From Streptococcus australis ATCC 700641 (lineage in GTDB: Bacteria > Bacillota > Bacilli > Lactobacillales > Streptococcaceae), in assembly GCF_000186465.1 (NCBI RefSeq), contig NZ_GL636091.1, positions 304,779 to 368,778 on the forward strand: a stretch of DNA of 64,000 bases. The letters run 5' to 3'. Below, one piece after another: positions 43,150 through 52,631 of this stretch (positions are counted from its first letter, which is position 1; every line of letters starts with the position of its first letter). The position numbers and the translations under genes are program-made. Under the pieces are notes generated by a model. The model did not search any database, had not been told where the DNA came from, and worked only from the letters and a program-made list of their open reading frames with translations.

Positions 43150-44313
43150 CTAGTGAAAAGGGTGAATCACCACTCCTTGTACAACCCGATTGACGGTACC
43201 AGTTGGTGATGGCGTGTCTGGACGATTTTGAACCTTGAGCGAAGTCAAGAGAGAAATCAATTGACCGTAGATAATGTAAGGGAAGGCACGGTAGATATCT
43301 AGTGAATCGGCTGAAGATGCTACCAAAACTTCTCGTACATGCTCAATCCCAGCAGCTTGGTCCGTCAAGAGGACGACCTGACGGGCAATCTGATCTCCGG
43401 CTACTTCTCCAACCAAATCTAGATCATACTGACGCGTATAAGGATCAATGGAGCCAAATACCAGGACCAGAGTCTGATCATTGATGAGCGATTTCGGACC
43501 GTGACGGAAGCCGACAGGACTCTCGTACATGGTCGCGATTTTACCTGCAGTTAATTCCAAAATCTTGAGCTGAGCTTCATGAGCTAACCCAAAGAAAGGT
43601 CCTGCCCCCAGATAGATGACGCGTTCGAAGTCTAAGTCTACAACTTCCTTAACCTCGCGATCTTTTTCCAAGACCTGTTCTGACAGGTGAATCAGTTCTT
43701 CTACTCGTTTTGCCTTGATTGCTTCCTCACTTGGATCAAAGACCAAGAGGGCTGTCAAGAGCATAGAGGTAAAGCTGGAGGTCATGGCAAAGCCGGCGTC
43801 GTTGGTTTCTTTCGGCTGTAAGAGCAAGAGATTGCGCTCATCTCCGTGAGCCTGCTGAGCCAGCTTCCCTTCTTCCGCACAGGTAATGGTGATTTGATAG
43901 AGTTCATTGACCAAGTCTTGGGCCAGCTGCACGGTTGCGACACTTTCTGGGGAGTTGCCACTTCGTGCAAAGGAAACCAAGACAGTTGGTACTTCTTTTT
44001 TGAGATAGGTTTGTGGATGCGCCACGATATCTGTCGTCGCAATGGATTGGAAATTCCAGTGACGTTCATCGTGCACTTCCTGCAAATACGGAACCAAAGT
44101 ATCCCCCACATAGGCTGAGGTCCCTGCCCCTGTCAAGATGACCTTGATGTAGCCATGACGCTTCCCAATAGCCTCCAAAAACTCTTGGATTTCTTTTGCT
44201 TTCTCTTGATAGAGACGATAGGTCTCTTTCCAAACTTCCGGTTGCTGGTAAATTTCGCGTGTCGTAATTTCAGCCCCCAGTTCCAGCAGTTCTTCTTTTG
44301 TATAATCTAGCAT
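43150..44313 (-). CDS. agaS: SIS-domain sugar isomerase/deaminase AgaS
   Basis: The 387-residue protein has two SIS domains: VILTGAGTSAYVGDTLVPYL, with VSFARSGNSPESVATV, and VIYLGAGPFFGLAHEAQLKILELTAGKI with ESPVGFRHGPKSLI. AgaS-type proteins act on galactosamine-6-phosphate or related amino sugars. The position after the PTS genes matches the pneumococcal bgaC locus. Confidence 0.9.
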   Translation of the reverse strand: MLDYTKEELLELGAEITTREIYQQPEVWKETYRLYQEKAKEIQEFLEAIGKRHGYIKVILTGAGTSAYVGDTLVPYLQEVHDERHWNFQSIATTDIVAHPQTYLKKEVPTVLVSFARSGNSPESVATVQLAQDLVNELYQITITCAEEGKLAQQAHGDERNLLLLQPKETNDAGFAMTSSFTSMLLTALLVFDPSEEAIKAKRVEELIHLSEQVLEKDREVKEVVDLDFERVIYLGAGPFFGLAHEAQLKILELTAGKIATMYESPVGFRHGPKSLINDQTLVLVFGSIDPYTRQYDLDLVGEVAGDQIARQVVLLTDQAAGIEHVREVLVASSADSLDIYRAFPYIIYGQLISLLTSLKVQNRPDTPSPTGTVNRVVQGVVIHPFH

Positions 44314-44410
44314 GCTTCTCCTCTTTTCTACCCGCCTTATAAGCGGTAAGAGGCCGAGACAATTGTCCCAGCCCCATTCCGAATGTTCAAGCGGTTTTCG
44401 CTATCGTATT

Positions 44411-44815
44411 TTACTCATCCTCGTCGTCATCAAAGTTGGATAAGAGATCATTAACCTTCACGATGCTTTCTTGTGCACGCGCTGGATAAGCTTCTTCTCC
44501 TCCGACCAGGCTGTTATTAATAAATTCAATTACCATTGGCAAGTTCATCCCTGCATAGAGGTCAATGGCGCGCCCTTCAAGAATCAGACGGCTAACCGTA
44601 TTACAAGGAGTGCCTCCCAAAAGATCCGCAAAGACGATGTAGTCCTCAAAGTCTGCAACACAGGCTTCAAACTTGGCTGTAAACTCCTCAGGACCTTCCT
44701 CTGGCAAGAGGGCCACGGCATGAATGTTGTCTTGTGGTCCCATAATCATTTCTGTGCTGGCCTTGAGCTCTTCACAGAAGCGACCATGACTGACCAATAC
44801 TAGGTGTTTTGCCAT
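44411..44815 (-). CDS. PTS EIIA, mannose/galactosamine family
   Basis: The 134-residue protein has the phosphorylated histidine H10 in LVLVSHGRFCEELKAS. The rest (DLLGGTPCNTVSRLI) is typical of the Man-family EIIA. It receives phosphate from HPr and gives it to EIIB (46586-47062). In pneumococcus this set is called gadF/gadVWE; the symbol is not assigned here. Confidence 0.93.
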   Translation of the reverse strand: MAKHLVLVSHGRFCEELKASTEMIMGPQDNIHAVALLPEEGPEEFTAKFEACVADFEDYIVFADLLGGTPCNTVSRLILEGRAIDLYAGMNLPMVIEFINNSLVGGEEAYPARAQESIVKVNDLLSNFDDDEDE

Positions 44816-44826
44816 ACCTTACTCCA

Positions 44827-45645
44827 TTATGCCATTCCAAAGAAGAAGTGGCCAAATGCTGAGAATGCGATTGCTGCAAGGATGATGAGCAAGATAGCTT
44901 TTGTAGAGTTCATACCCTTTCGTCCAAGCAACCAGTAGATTACACCTGTGATGATAGCTGGTACCAAACGTGGGAAGATAAGGTTGAGCATATCTTGAAT
45001 TTCAATCGCTTTGTCCCCAATGTGTGGAGTCCAAGAAACTTCAACACCAATCATGCTGGCAATCAAGGCACCAACCATGAAGATACCCAGAACGGCAGCT
45101 GCATCGATCAAAGCTGTCAAGGTACTTTGCATGTTGTTGATGAGGTTAACCCCTTCTTTATAGGCAAATTCCAATTGTTTCCAACGGAAAATGTCATAAG
45201 CAACTGCCACAGCGATCCACAATAAGATACCGGCTGGGTTTCCTGCAACAGCCAAAGTTGCTGCAATTGAACCCATAATAGCTGGTACCAATGATCCAAA
45301 GATTGAGTCTCCAAGAGGGGCAAATGGTCCCATGAGACCTGTCTTGATCCCGTTAACCGCATCTTTCGATTTCACACCATCTTTTTCTTCCAAGGCCAAA
45401 TCAAAACCAGTGATAATAGTGTGGAAGAATGGTGAAGTATTGAAGAATTGCGTATGCAATTTCATCATTTCTTTCAATTCTGGAGTGCCATCACCATACA
45501 TTTTACGCAACTGAGGTAAAAGCATATAAAGGTAACCAGAAGCCTGCATCCGCTCATAGTTCCAACCCAATTGGAAGGTGAAGAGGCTACGTTTGTTGAT
45601 TTGTTTAAAATCTTCTTTTGTTAGTTTGTAATTAGAATTCGTCAT
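44827..45645 (-). CDS. PTS EIID, mannose/galactosamine family
   Basis: The 272-residue subunit has the EIID start (LTKEDFKQINKRSLFTFQLGWNYERMQASGYLYMLLP), a GPFAPLGDSIFGSLVPAIMGS region and C-terminal membrane helices. The ATG at 45645 lies inside the end of EIIC (14-base overlap). Confidence 0.93.
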   Translation of the reverse strand: MTNSNYKLTKEDFKQINKRSLFTFQLGWNYERMQASGYLYMLLPQLRKMYGDGTPELKEMMKLHTQFFNTSPFFHTIITGFDLALEEKDGVKSKDAVNGIKTGLMGPFAPLGDSIFGSLVPAIMGSIAATLAVAGNPAGILLWIAVAVAYDIFRWKQLEFAYKEGVNLINNMQSTLTALIDAAAVLGIFMVGALIASMIGVEVSWTPHIGDKAIEIQDMLNLIFPRLVPAIITGVIYWLLGRKGMNSTKAILLIILAAIAFSAFGHFFFGMA

Positions 45646-46546
45646 CTTCAATTTCCCCGCTTTCTGATTCAGTTACTGGAGCAGCTACAACTGTACGTTG
45701 GCTGTTTTTGAAGTGTTGTACTGCAAGGAAGATACCGATAATGGCAATACCAATCATAGATACAGATTTGAAGTTGTTTGTGAAGGCAACCATTTGTTCT
45801 TTTGGAAGTTTTGCAAAAGCATCTGTTCCAAGCATTGCTGAAACGGCGTTACCAACACTTTGAACATTGCTATAAAGCACTGTCAACATTGCTGTTAAGC
45901 CAAAGCCAAGTGCTAAGTAGTGAAGGTTACGACGAACAGGAAGGTAGCGAAGCAAGATCGCAAATCCAAGACCTGGAAGCATTTGACCCGCAAGTTTCAG
46001 ACCGTTTGCCAACCATTGTACATTAGCAAGACCTGTAACAACAGTTTCTACGAAAGCTCCACCAAAAGCAAGAGCGAAGAAAACTGGGAGAGCTCGAGAA
46101 AGAGCCCAAGGAATCGCTCCAAGAAGGTAGTTGCGTTCGATACCTTTGTAGTCAAAGCGGTCGATTGCAGCATCTACACGGTGAGCGAAGTAAGTTGTAG
46201 TCATACGACCAAGAATATCAAAGTAGGTCAACAAAGTTGCTACCGGCACAGCGATTGTAGCAATAGCAAGCTCTGCATCAATCCCTTGTGCTACTGAGAA
46301 GGCAGTCGCAAGAACGGCACCAGAAGTCGCGTCAATACGAGAAGCTCCACCAAAAGTACCAACACCGAGTACTGTCAATTGAAGAGAAGCTCCGATAAAG
46401 AGACCTGTCTTTAAATCTCCCATGACAAGTCCAGTAATGAAACCAGCAAAGACTGGTGATCCTGCTGATGAAACAATCGTCAACTCATCACAGATTTGAT
46501 AAGCTGAGTACAAAGTAAGTAGTAAAATTTGCCACCATTGTATCAT
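45632..46546 (-). CDS. PTS EIIC, mannose/galactosamine family
   Basis: The 304-residue membrane permease begins MIQWWQILLLTLYSAYQICDELT and has GLVMGDLKTGLFIGASLQL, the conserved EIIC sugar-channel motif. It ends with a charged tail (ESESGEIEDDEF). Confidence 0.93.
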   Translation of the reverse strand: MIQWWQILLLTLYSAYQICDELTIVSSAGSPVFAGFITGLVMGDLKTGLFIGASLQLTVLGVGTFGGASRIDATSGAVLATAFSVAQGIDAELAIATIAVPVATLLTYFDILGRMTTTYFAHRVDAAIDRFDYKGIERNYLLGAIPWALSRALPVFFALAFGGAFVETVVTGLANVQWLANGLKLAGQMLPGLGFAILLRYLPVRRNLHYLALGFGLTAMLTVLYSNVQSVGNAVSAMLGTDAFAKLPKEQMVAFTNNFKSVSMIGIAIIGIFLAVQHFKNSQRTVVAAPVTESESGEIEDDEF

Positions 46547-46585
46547 GACAATTTCCTCCTAAAATTTTTCTTTTTTATTTATAAA

Positions 46586-47062
46586 CTATTTGAGCAACTT
46601 CAAGAAGTCTTCAACTGGATCATTTGGAACCATTTGAGCAGTTAACTTAACTCCTTTTTCAGCTAGCTTGTGGAAAGCTTCCACATCGGCATCCACTACG
46701 TTGATCGAACGAGTAACAGGACGAGTCTCGTCTGATTGAGACATGTTCCCTACGTTTAAGGTTTCAAGTGGTACCCCTGCTTCTACCAAACCGAGGAAGC
46801 GGTCTGGTTTGCGAGCTACGATGAAGAGACGTTGACTGTCATATTTTCCAGCCAAGATATTTTCTGCAGCCTTTGCTACTGGCAAAATACTGAGCTTGAC
46901 ACCAGGTGGTGTCGCTAGTTTCAAGCCACTTTTTTCGATATCATTTTGAGCGACTTCATCATCGATCACCATGATACGTGAAATATTTAGTTTGGTAGTC
47001 CAAAGGTTGGCTACCTGCCCGTGGATCAAACGTCCATCGATACGGCATCCTACAATAGTCAT
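46586..47062 (-). CDS. PTS EIIB, mannose/galactosamine family
   Basis: The 158-residue protein has the phosphorylated histidine H14 in CRIDGRLIHGQVANLW. It overlaps the bgaC stop by 4 bases. The start at 47062 follows AAGGGGG; the longer frame lies inside bgaC. Confidence 0.93.
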   Translation of the reverse strand: MTIVGCRIDGRLIHGQVANLWTTKLNISRIMVIDDEVAQNDIEKSGLKLATPPGVKLSILPVAKAAENILAGKYDSQRLFIVARKPDRFLGLVEAGVPLETLNVGNMSQSDETRPVTRSINVVDADVEAFHKLAEKGVKLTAQMVPNDPVEDFLKLLK

Positions 47063-48846
47063 AAGTTTTCCCCCTTTACTTCTTTGAATGTAGGTTGTGA
47101 AACAAGTTCTAAGGTCTCCTTCCAAGTGCCCTCTGTCTCAAAGACGAGGATCTCATTTTCCCCATCTTTGAGAAAACCATGAGGGATGTAGAGGGAGAGT
47201 GTTGGACCGACTTCCCAGAAACGACCGATATGGTGGCCATTTACAAGAACGATCCCTTTTCCAAATCCAGTCATATCAAGGAAGGTATCCTCAACCTGAT
47301 CTAGATGAAAAGCAAATTGATAAAAAGCTGGTTGACCTTCTTGCCATTCTTTCGAAAAATCCAAGCGATCCAGCTGGCTAAAATCAAGCGCATATTGTTT
47401 CCAATGAAGCTTGAAATGAAGATCGATACAAACTCCTGTTCGGATTCCTTTTCGTTGGGTGTCCGCTAAGAGTTTGTGCCCATAATTGACTCTTCCCATG
47501 TTTTCGATCAAGAATTTTAGGTTTGTAATCGTTTTCTTTTCTCCGTTTAAAAAAAGATCTTGACCGATTTCTTCTTGGTATTGAGTGGCAATCAACTGAT
47601 CATTGGCATAAACCTGCACCCGATCACGCGCATCGATGATACGCAAGCGCTCTTCTTCCGCATCCATTTCCACTTCTGTCTCATAGAGCAGATAGCCTAA
47701 TGGGTGGTCGATTTCTTCCATGGTCTGTGGGTAAAGACTTTCTGTGACTTGAGCAATCTCGTTTAAATTGCCGAACAAACTAGTCTTTTGGGTCAACTCC
47801 AATGTTCGTTCAGATAAACTCGACTTCACAAGTGGTTCTGACTGTGGATACTCTGGATAGTAGGTCTTCATCATCTTTTTGACTGCATCGTACTTAGGAG
47901 TCGGGTTGCCCTGCTCATCTAAGAGAGCGTCATAGTCGTAGGATGTCACCTGCGGTAGATCGACGGTCCCTCGTGCTGAGCAACCGTTCATAAATCCGAA
48001 GTTGGTCCCACCATGAAACATGTAGAGATTGATAGATCCTTCTTGTAAGACCTCATGGACTGCTTCTGCCAACTCTTCTGGATCTCGCTTGATGATGGGT
48101 TCTTTCCAACGATTGAACCAGCCATCCCAAAATTCCATACACATGAGTGGCCACTTTCTGTCATGCTCTGCAAAGAACTCTTTCATCTGAGAGAAATTGT
48201 AATTTGCTCGCGAACCAAAATTACCGGTTACAAAGAGTCCATCCTCAATCAAAGTCCCTGCTCGAAGAGTCGCCCTCCAAGGTCCATCAGAAGTAAAGAG
48301 TGGACAGGTAATGTCCCGCTCGATCATTAGATCTCTGATCGCCCGAAGATAGGCTTTGTCTTCCCCGTAAGAGCCGTATTCATTTTCTACCTGCATCATG
48401 AGGATATTGCCCCCACGATCCAATTGGTACTTGGCCACACGTGGCAGGAGTTCATCGTAATAGCGAGCCACTTCCTCGAGAAAGGCCGGATCCGATGAGC
48501 GAATCCGAAGGTCTTTTTCAATTAACCAGGCTGGCAAGCCCCCAAATTCCCACTCCGAACAAATAAACGGTGATGGGCGGAGGATTACATACAGATCTAA
48601 CTCTTGAGCCACTTGGATAAAGTGCTCCAGGTCCAAATTCCCTTCAAAGTGAAAGTGGCCTCTTTGTGGCTCATGAGCATTCCATGGAACATAGGTTTCA
48701 ACAGTATTAAAACCTAGAGCTTTTAGGTTATATAAGGAATGATACCAATCCTCACGATCGATCCGAAAATAATGAATTGCACCAGATAAAATCTTAAAAG
48801 GTTGATCATTTAAATAAAAATCTTCACGGATTTCAAATGCCCCCAT
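47059..48846 (-). CDS. bgaC: Beta-galactosidase BgaC (GH35)
   Basis: The 595-residue enzyme is a family 35 glycosidase without signal peptide. The acid/base glutamate is in MMQVENEYGSYG and the nucleophile in LMCMEFWDGWF. GAIHYFRI and NAHEPQRGHFHFEG are family landmarks. BgaC of streptococci releases beta-1,3-linked galactose from GlcNAc. It is first in the operon with the PTS that follows. It has no export signal, so it acts inside the cell or by unusual surface display. Confidence 0.94.
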   Translation of the reverse strand: MGAFEIREDFYLNDQPFKILSGAIHYFRIDREDWYHSLYNLKALGFNTVETYVPWNAHEPQRGHFHFEGNLDLEHFIQVAQELDLYVILRPSPFICSEWEFGGLPAWLIEKDLRIRSSDPAFLEEVARYYDELLPRVAKYQLDRGGNILMMQVENEYGSYGEDKAYLRAIRDLMIERDITCPLFTSDGPWRATLRAGTLIEDGLFVTGNFGSRANYNFSQMKEFFAEHDRKWPLMCMEFWDGWFNRWKEPIIKRDPEELAEAVHEVLQEGSINLYMFHGGTNFGFMNGCSARGTVDLPQVTSYDYDALLDEQGNPTPKYDAVKKMMKTYYPEYPQSEPLVKSSLSERTLELTQKTSLFGNLNEIAQVTESLYPQTMEEIDHPLGYLLYETEVEMDAEEERLRIIDARDRVQVYANDQLIATQYQEEIGQDLFLNGEKKTITNLKFLIENMGRVNYGHKLLADTQRKGIRTGVCIDLHFKLHWKQYALDFSQLDRLDFSKEWQEGQPAFYQFAFHLDQVEDTFLDMTGFGKGIVLVNGHHIGRFWEVGPTLSLYIPHGFLKDGENEILVFETEGTWKETLELVSQPTFKEVKGENL

Positions 48847-48882
48847 ACTGAGAACCTCCTTCTAAGAAACCCTTTTCATTTA

Positions 48883-48948
48883 TTAATATAATATATTAAC
48901 GAAAAAATGTCAACCACTTTCAAAAAAATATGTTAAAATAATATTAAC
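48883..48948. promoter_or_regulatory. Two GTTAATA-type inverted repeats between bgaC and bgaR
   Basis: TTAATATAATATATTAAC (48883-48900) and GTTAAAATAATATTAAC (48932-48948) share the GTTAA...TTAAC dyad. They lie in the divergent promoter region and are likely operators for the GntR regulator. Confidence 0.5.
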
Positions 48949-48977
48949 AAGAGATATCGAAAAAAGAGGTGAAGTAC

Positions 48978-49694
48978 ATGGCAATCCCAAAATACCAACA
49001 CATCAAAGATGATTTGAAGCAACAAATTATCTCAGGCAAATTCGAAAATGGAGATAAATTTTACACAGAAGCCGAGTTGATTAAGATTTATAATGTTAGC
49101 TCGATTACTGTTGTTCGTGCTTTGAACGATTTGGCTAGCGATGGATACATCGTCCGCCAACAAGGAAAAGGAACCTTTGTTTCGCGCGCTAGAAAACACA
49201 AACTGGTTGAGTTTTCAGACGTCGAAACCTTCCCTATCCAAAAAGCGACCGTAAAAGTTCTCTCTATCAAGCGTGGCAACGCACTGAACATCTTGGATAA
49301 ACTAGGACTTGCTCCAACTCAATTCTATTACAAGATTGATCGGACCCGTCATATTGGTGAAGATACTTATATCTACCACCAGACTTATGTCCCAGAGCAA
49401 TATATTAACCCAAATTATCCGAGCTTAGATTACTATAGTTCGATTTATGATCGCTTTAAAGAAGATTATCATATCCATATGAATGATGAACACTTTGAAG
49501 AAATCAATGATATTGTATTTCCAACACCAAGCAAAATCGCTTCTGTGTTGAATATCGATGAAAACTTCCCAACTGTCCGTCAAGTGAAGACGACAAAATT
49601 GGAAGCGACCGGTCAAATTCTCGAATATAGCGAAACCTATAAACGCGGCGACTACTATAAAATCAAATTTATCTCTTGTGATCGTGATCATTGA
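48978..49694 (+). CDS. bgaR: GntR/UTRA family regulator of the bgaC operon
   Basis: The 238-residue protein has a GntR winged helix (YQHIKDDLKQQIISGKFENGDKFYTEAELIKIYNVSSITVVRALNDL) and a UTRA effector domain (TQFYYKIDRTRHIGEDTYIYHQTYVPEQYI). ATG 48978 follows AGAGGTG; a GTG start three codons earlier is less likely. It is divergent from the bgaC operon, as BgaR in pneumococcus. Effector is probably a sugar phosphate. Confidence 0.88.
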   Translation: MAIPKYQHIKDDLKQQIISGKFENGDKFYTEAELIKIYNVSSITVVRALNDLASDGYIVRQQGKGTFVSRARKHKLVEFSDVETFPIQKATVKVLSIKRGNALNILDKLGLAPTQFYYKIDRTRHIGEDTYIYHQTYVPEQYINPNYPSLDYYSSIYDRFKEDYHIHMNDEHFEEINDIVFPTPSKIASVLNIDENFPTVRQVKTTKLEATGQILEYSETYKRGDYYKIKFISCDRDH

Positions 49695-49700
49695 TCATTC

Positions 49701-49728
49701 AAAGTCTGGGGTCTGGCCTCAGACTTTT
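49701..49728 (+). terminator. Terminator of bgaR
   Basis: AAAGTCTGGG pairs with CCTCAGACTTTT around GTCTGG, then T residues. Confidence 0.6.
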
Positions 49729-49881
49729 ATGATACAAATTATAGCATGAAATAATAGTTCCTAAAACATGTAAAACAAATAATCTATAATTAGTGATAGA
49801 CTTCCTATAAATAGTTTAATCAGTCAAAATTTATTATGATAAATTCAGGGCCTAGAGCACCTGATATCGGCAAAGAAAAGA

Positions 49882-50053
49882 GAGTGGGACAGAAATCGGT
49901 AATTCGTTAGAATTCGATTTCGTCGTCCCACCTCCGCACAGTTGAGTAGGGCTGTAAAAGCTGATGAAATCAGCGTAGTAGAGCCCACTCAACCACTGCG
50001 TCTTGCTCGATAATCCAAAGACGAAAAGAGGCTAGGACTTTTGTCCCAGCCTC
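49882..50053 (+). repeat. 173-bp multi-hairpin repeat, copy R3
   Basis: Same order and almost same sequence as R2: GAGTGGGACAGAAATCGG, CGCACAGTTGAGTAGGGC, CTCAACCACTGCGTCTTGC, GAGGCTAGGACTTTTG, GTCCCAGCCTC. The last hairpin has TTTT on both strands and can end purB from the right and bgaR from the left. The 150 bases before it hold no gene. Confidence 0.85.
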
Positions 50054-50091
50054 TTTTCGTCTATTTTTCAAATTCCCGTTTTTAGTTGCGA

Positions 50092-51390
50092 TTAGTCACC
50101 CAAACCGATGCGTTCGAAGATCTCATCCACACGTTTAGTATAGTAAGTTGGGTTAAAGATTTCGTCAATTTCTTCTTGAGTGAGGCGTGATGTCACCTCT
50201 GGATCGGCTTCAAGAAGTGGTTTGAAGTCAACTTGGTTATCCCATGATTGAGCTGTCTTAGGTTGTACCAAGTCGTAAGCTTGCTCACGGGTCATACCTT
50301 TTTCAATCAAGGTAAGCATAGCACGTTGGCTGAAAATCAAACCAAATGTAGAGTTCATGTTGCGGATCATGTTTTCTGGGAAGACTGTCAAGTTCTTAAC
50401 GATGTTTCCGAAACGGTTGAGCATGTAGTTGATCAAAATGGTCGTATCTGGAGTGATAATCCGCTCAGCTGACGAGTGAGAGATGTCACGTTCGTGCCAG
50501 AGAGCGACATTTTCATAGGCTGTTATCATGTGACCACGGATAACACGCGCAAGACCTGTCATGTTTTCTGAACCGATAGGGTTGCGTTTGTGAGGCATTG
50601 CTGAGGAGCCTTTTTGCCCCTTGGCGAAGAACTCTTCCACTTCGCGTTGTTCAGATTTTTGCAAACCACGAATCTCAGTCGCCATGCGTTCGATTGAAGT
50701 TGCGACGCTGGCAAGAACTGCAAAGTACTCAGCGTGAAGGTCACGAGGAAGCACCTGTGTAGAGATTTCTTGGGCACGGATACCCAACTTGTCGCAGACG
50801 TATTGCTCTACAAACGGTGGGATATTGGCAAAGTTACCCACCGCACCAGAAATCTTACCAGCTTCCACACCAGCAGCTGCATGCTCGAAACGCTCGATGT
50901 TGCGCTTCATTTCACTGTACCAAGTCGCCAATTTAAGACCAAAAGTTGTAGGTTCAGCATGCACCCCGTGGGTACGACCCATCATGATGGTGAACTTGTG
51001 CTCCTTAGCCTTGTCAGCGATGATGTTAGTGAAGTTTTCAAGGTCACGACGAATGATGTCGTTGGCCTGCTTGTAGAGGTAACCGTAGGCAGTATCGACT
51101 ACGTCGGTAGAAGTCAAACCATAGTGAACCCACTTGCGCTCTTCACCAAGAGTCTCAGAAACCGCACGTGTGAAGGCAACCACATCGTGACGAGTCTCTT
51201 GCTCAATCTCCAAAATACGGTCGATGTCAAAGTCCGCTTTTTCGCGAATCAAGGCCACATCTTCCTTAGGGATTTCTCCCAACTCAGCCCATGCCTCGTC
51301 AGCCAAGATTTCCACCTCAAGCCAAGCACGGTATTTATTTTCTTCACTCCAAATATTCGCCATTTCGGGGCGACTATATCTTTCAATCAT
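50092..51390 (-). CDS. purB: Adenylosuccinate lyase
   Basis: The 432-residue enzyme acts twice in purine synthesis (SAICAR to AICAR; adenylosuccinate to AMP). The signature [10 protein letters not shown] and [10 protein letters not shown] and [14 protein letters not shown] are intact. The start at 51390 ([15 protein letters not shown]) is the conserved start. Confidence 0.97.
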   Translation of the reverse strand: MIERYSRPEMANIWSEENKYRAWLEVEILADEAWAELGEIPKEDVALIREKADFDIDRILEIEQETRHDVVAFTRAVSETLGEERKWVHYGLTSTDVVDTAYGYLYKQANDIIRRDLENFTNIIADKAKEHKFTIMMGRTHGVHAEPTTFGLKLATWYSEMKRNIERFEHAAAGVEAGKISGAVGNFANIPPFVEQYVCDKLGIRAQEISTQVLPRDLHAEYFAVLASVATSIERMATEIRGLQKSEQREVEEFFAKGQKGSSAMPHKRNPIGSENMTGLARVIRGHMITAYENVALWHERDISHSSAERIITPDTTILINYMLNRFGNIVKNLTVFPENMIRNMNSTFGLIFSQRAMLTLIEKGMTREQAYDLVQPKTAQSWDNQVDFKPLLEADPEVTSRLTQEEIDEIFNPTYYTKRVDEIFERIGLGD

Positions 51391-51444
51391 GTTTAATTTT
51401 CCTTTCTGTTGATGTATCACATCAGTTAGCAACCGACTGTCGCT

Positions 51445-51672
51445 TTACTCAAATTCTTCTTTTCCAATCCACACAGATGGATAATGATCTAGTGTATTCA
51501 AATCCGTATCCAGCGGGGCATCATAGATAGCTAAATAGTTATCAGGATTTTGTGCAACTAGCTCTTCATACTTTGCTTTCACTTTTTCGTGATCGCTACT
51601 AGCATACAAAACTTCGACGACTGCCCCCGTCTTCTCTTTTTCAACAAATGCATTAACGATGAGTTGAATCAT
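51445..51672 (-). CDS. Small hypothetical protein in the purine cluster
   Basis: The 75-residue acidic protein (MIQLIVNAFVEKEKTGAVVEVLYASSDHEKVKAKYEELVA...) has no motif I recognise. It lies 8 bases after the ketopantoate-reductase-like gene and 54 bases before purB. Charged composition suggests a soluble protein. Confidence 0.7.
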   Translation of the reverse strand: MIQLIVNAFVEKEKTGAVVEVLYASSDHEKVKAKYEELVAQNPDNYLAIYDAPLDTDLNTLDHYPSVWIGKEEFE

Positions 51673-51680
51673 AAAACCTC

Positions 51681-52631
51681 CTAAATCGAAATGCCCTTCA
51701 TATTTGCTTCCAGAATGGGCATCTCAACACCTAACTCCTGACCTGTCTGATAGACACTTTGACAACAGTAAAAAATATCCTGTTTATCATTGTGTAAGGT
51801 CATAATTTTTCGTGTCAGCTCATTTTTCGCAAACATGATTTTCATGGCTTTTCCGGCAATCCAAGCAGGAATTTTGTATGGCAAGAGTTCGGCTTTGTAA
51901 AGCTTCAAATTTACACCACGCGCTTCTACGACTTTCAAAGCCTCTCGAATGGCCTTGATGGCTAATGATAATTCCGAAGAACTATTCATCAAGTTCAAAG
52001 CCAATTCTTCTGGGTTTTCCAGATTCCCTGAACGTGCAGCTGTCGAAGTGACACCCGCATTAATCGCCATGTGAATCCAAATCCATTCGACCATATCATG
52101 AGGCACTTCCCACTTCAAATCTGCAGAAGTCAGTAAATCCGTCAAATCAGCATAGTTAGAAATGTGTGCTTTTTGCTCACCTTCTAGCATTAAATGGTCA
52201 AACAAGACGCCATATAAATGGTTCTCCTGCATATGACCACCCGCTGTCGGAAAAGCCAGAATATAGTCGTAATCTCCTGCCCACTCTTGGACCTCTTTTC
52301 GAGTATTCCAGAAATTGCAGAAGAAAACGAGAGTGCCTTTGATATTATTTTTTCGCAAGGTTTCCACAGCTTCTTTGACAAACCCATGACGCACACTCAG
52401 AAAAATAAAATCATATTCCGAATCAGCTTCTGCCACACGAACCTCATAGGTATCGTGTTTGTTTTCACCTTTGGAATAATAGCGACCATCTAGCAGATCA
52501 ACCGACAACTCCTTGGGAGCATTGTTTTTCTTACTATCTCTCAGTACGTGTTCCACTTGATGACCTGCTTTTTGAAAAGCATAGGCATAAGTAGTACCGA
52601 TCACTCCAAGTCCTAGAATCGCTATTTTCAC
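51681..52631 (-). CDS. Ketopantoate reductase family protein (ApbA/PanE-like)
   Basis: The 316-residue protein has the NADP-binding MKIAILGLGVIGTTYAYAFQKAG and a C-terminal helical domain (MVEWIWIHMAINAGVTSTAARSG, with the Lys/Asn region of PanE). GTG 52631 directly follows the purK stop. PanE makes pantoate for CoA, but its place between purK and purB suggests another 2-keto acid reduction; substrate uncertain. Confidence 0.8.
   Translation of the reverse strand: MKIAILGLGVIGTTYAYAFQKAGHQVEHVLRDSKKNNAPKELSVDLLDGRYYSKGENKHDTYEVRVAEADSEYDFIFLSVRHGFVKEAVETLRKNNIKGTLVFFCNFWNTRKEVQEWAGDYDYILAFPTAGGHMQENHLYGVLFDHLMLEGEQKAHISNYADLTDLLTSADLKWEVPHDMVEWIWIHMAINAGVTSTAARSGNLENPEELALNLMNSSSELSLAIKAIREALKVVEARGVNLKLYKAELLPYKIPAWIAGKAMKIMFAKNELTRKIMTLHNDKQDIFYCCQSVYQTGQELGVEMPILEANMKGISI

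Noticed and set aside
48905..48925. cre site upstream of bgaC (TCAACCACTTTCA)
   Set aside because: Lacks the central CG and matches too few consensus positions.
50734..51396. 220-codon plus-strand ORF opposite purB
   Set aside because: Despite its length it has no recognisable domain and is fully explained by purB codon structure.
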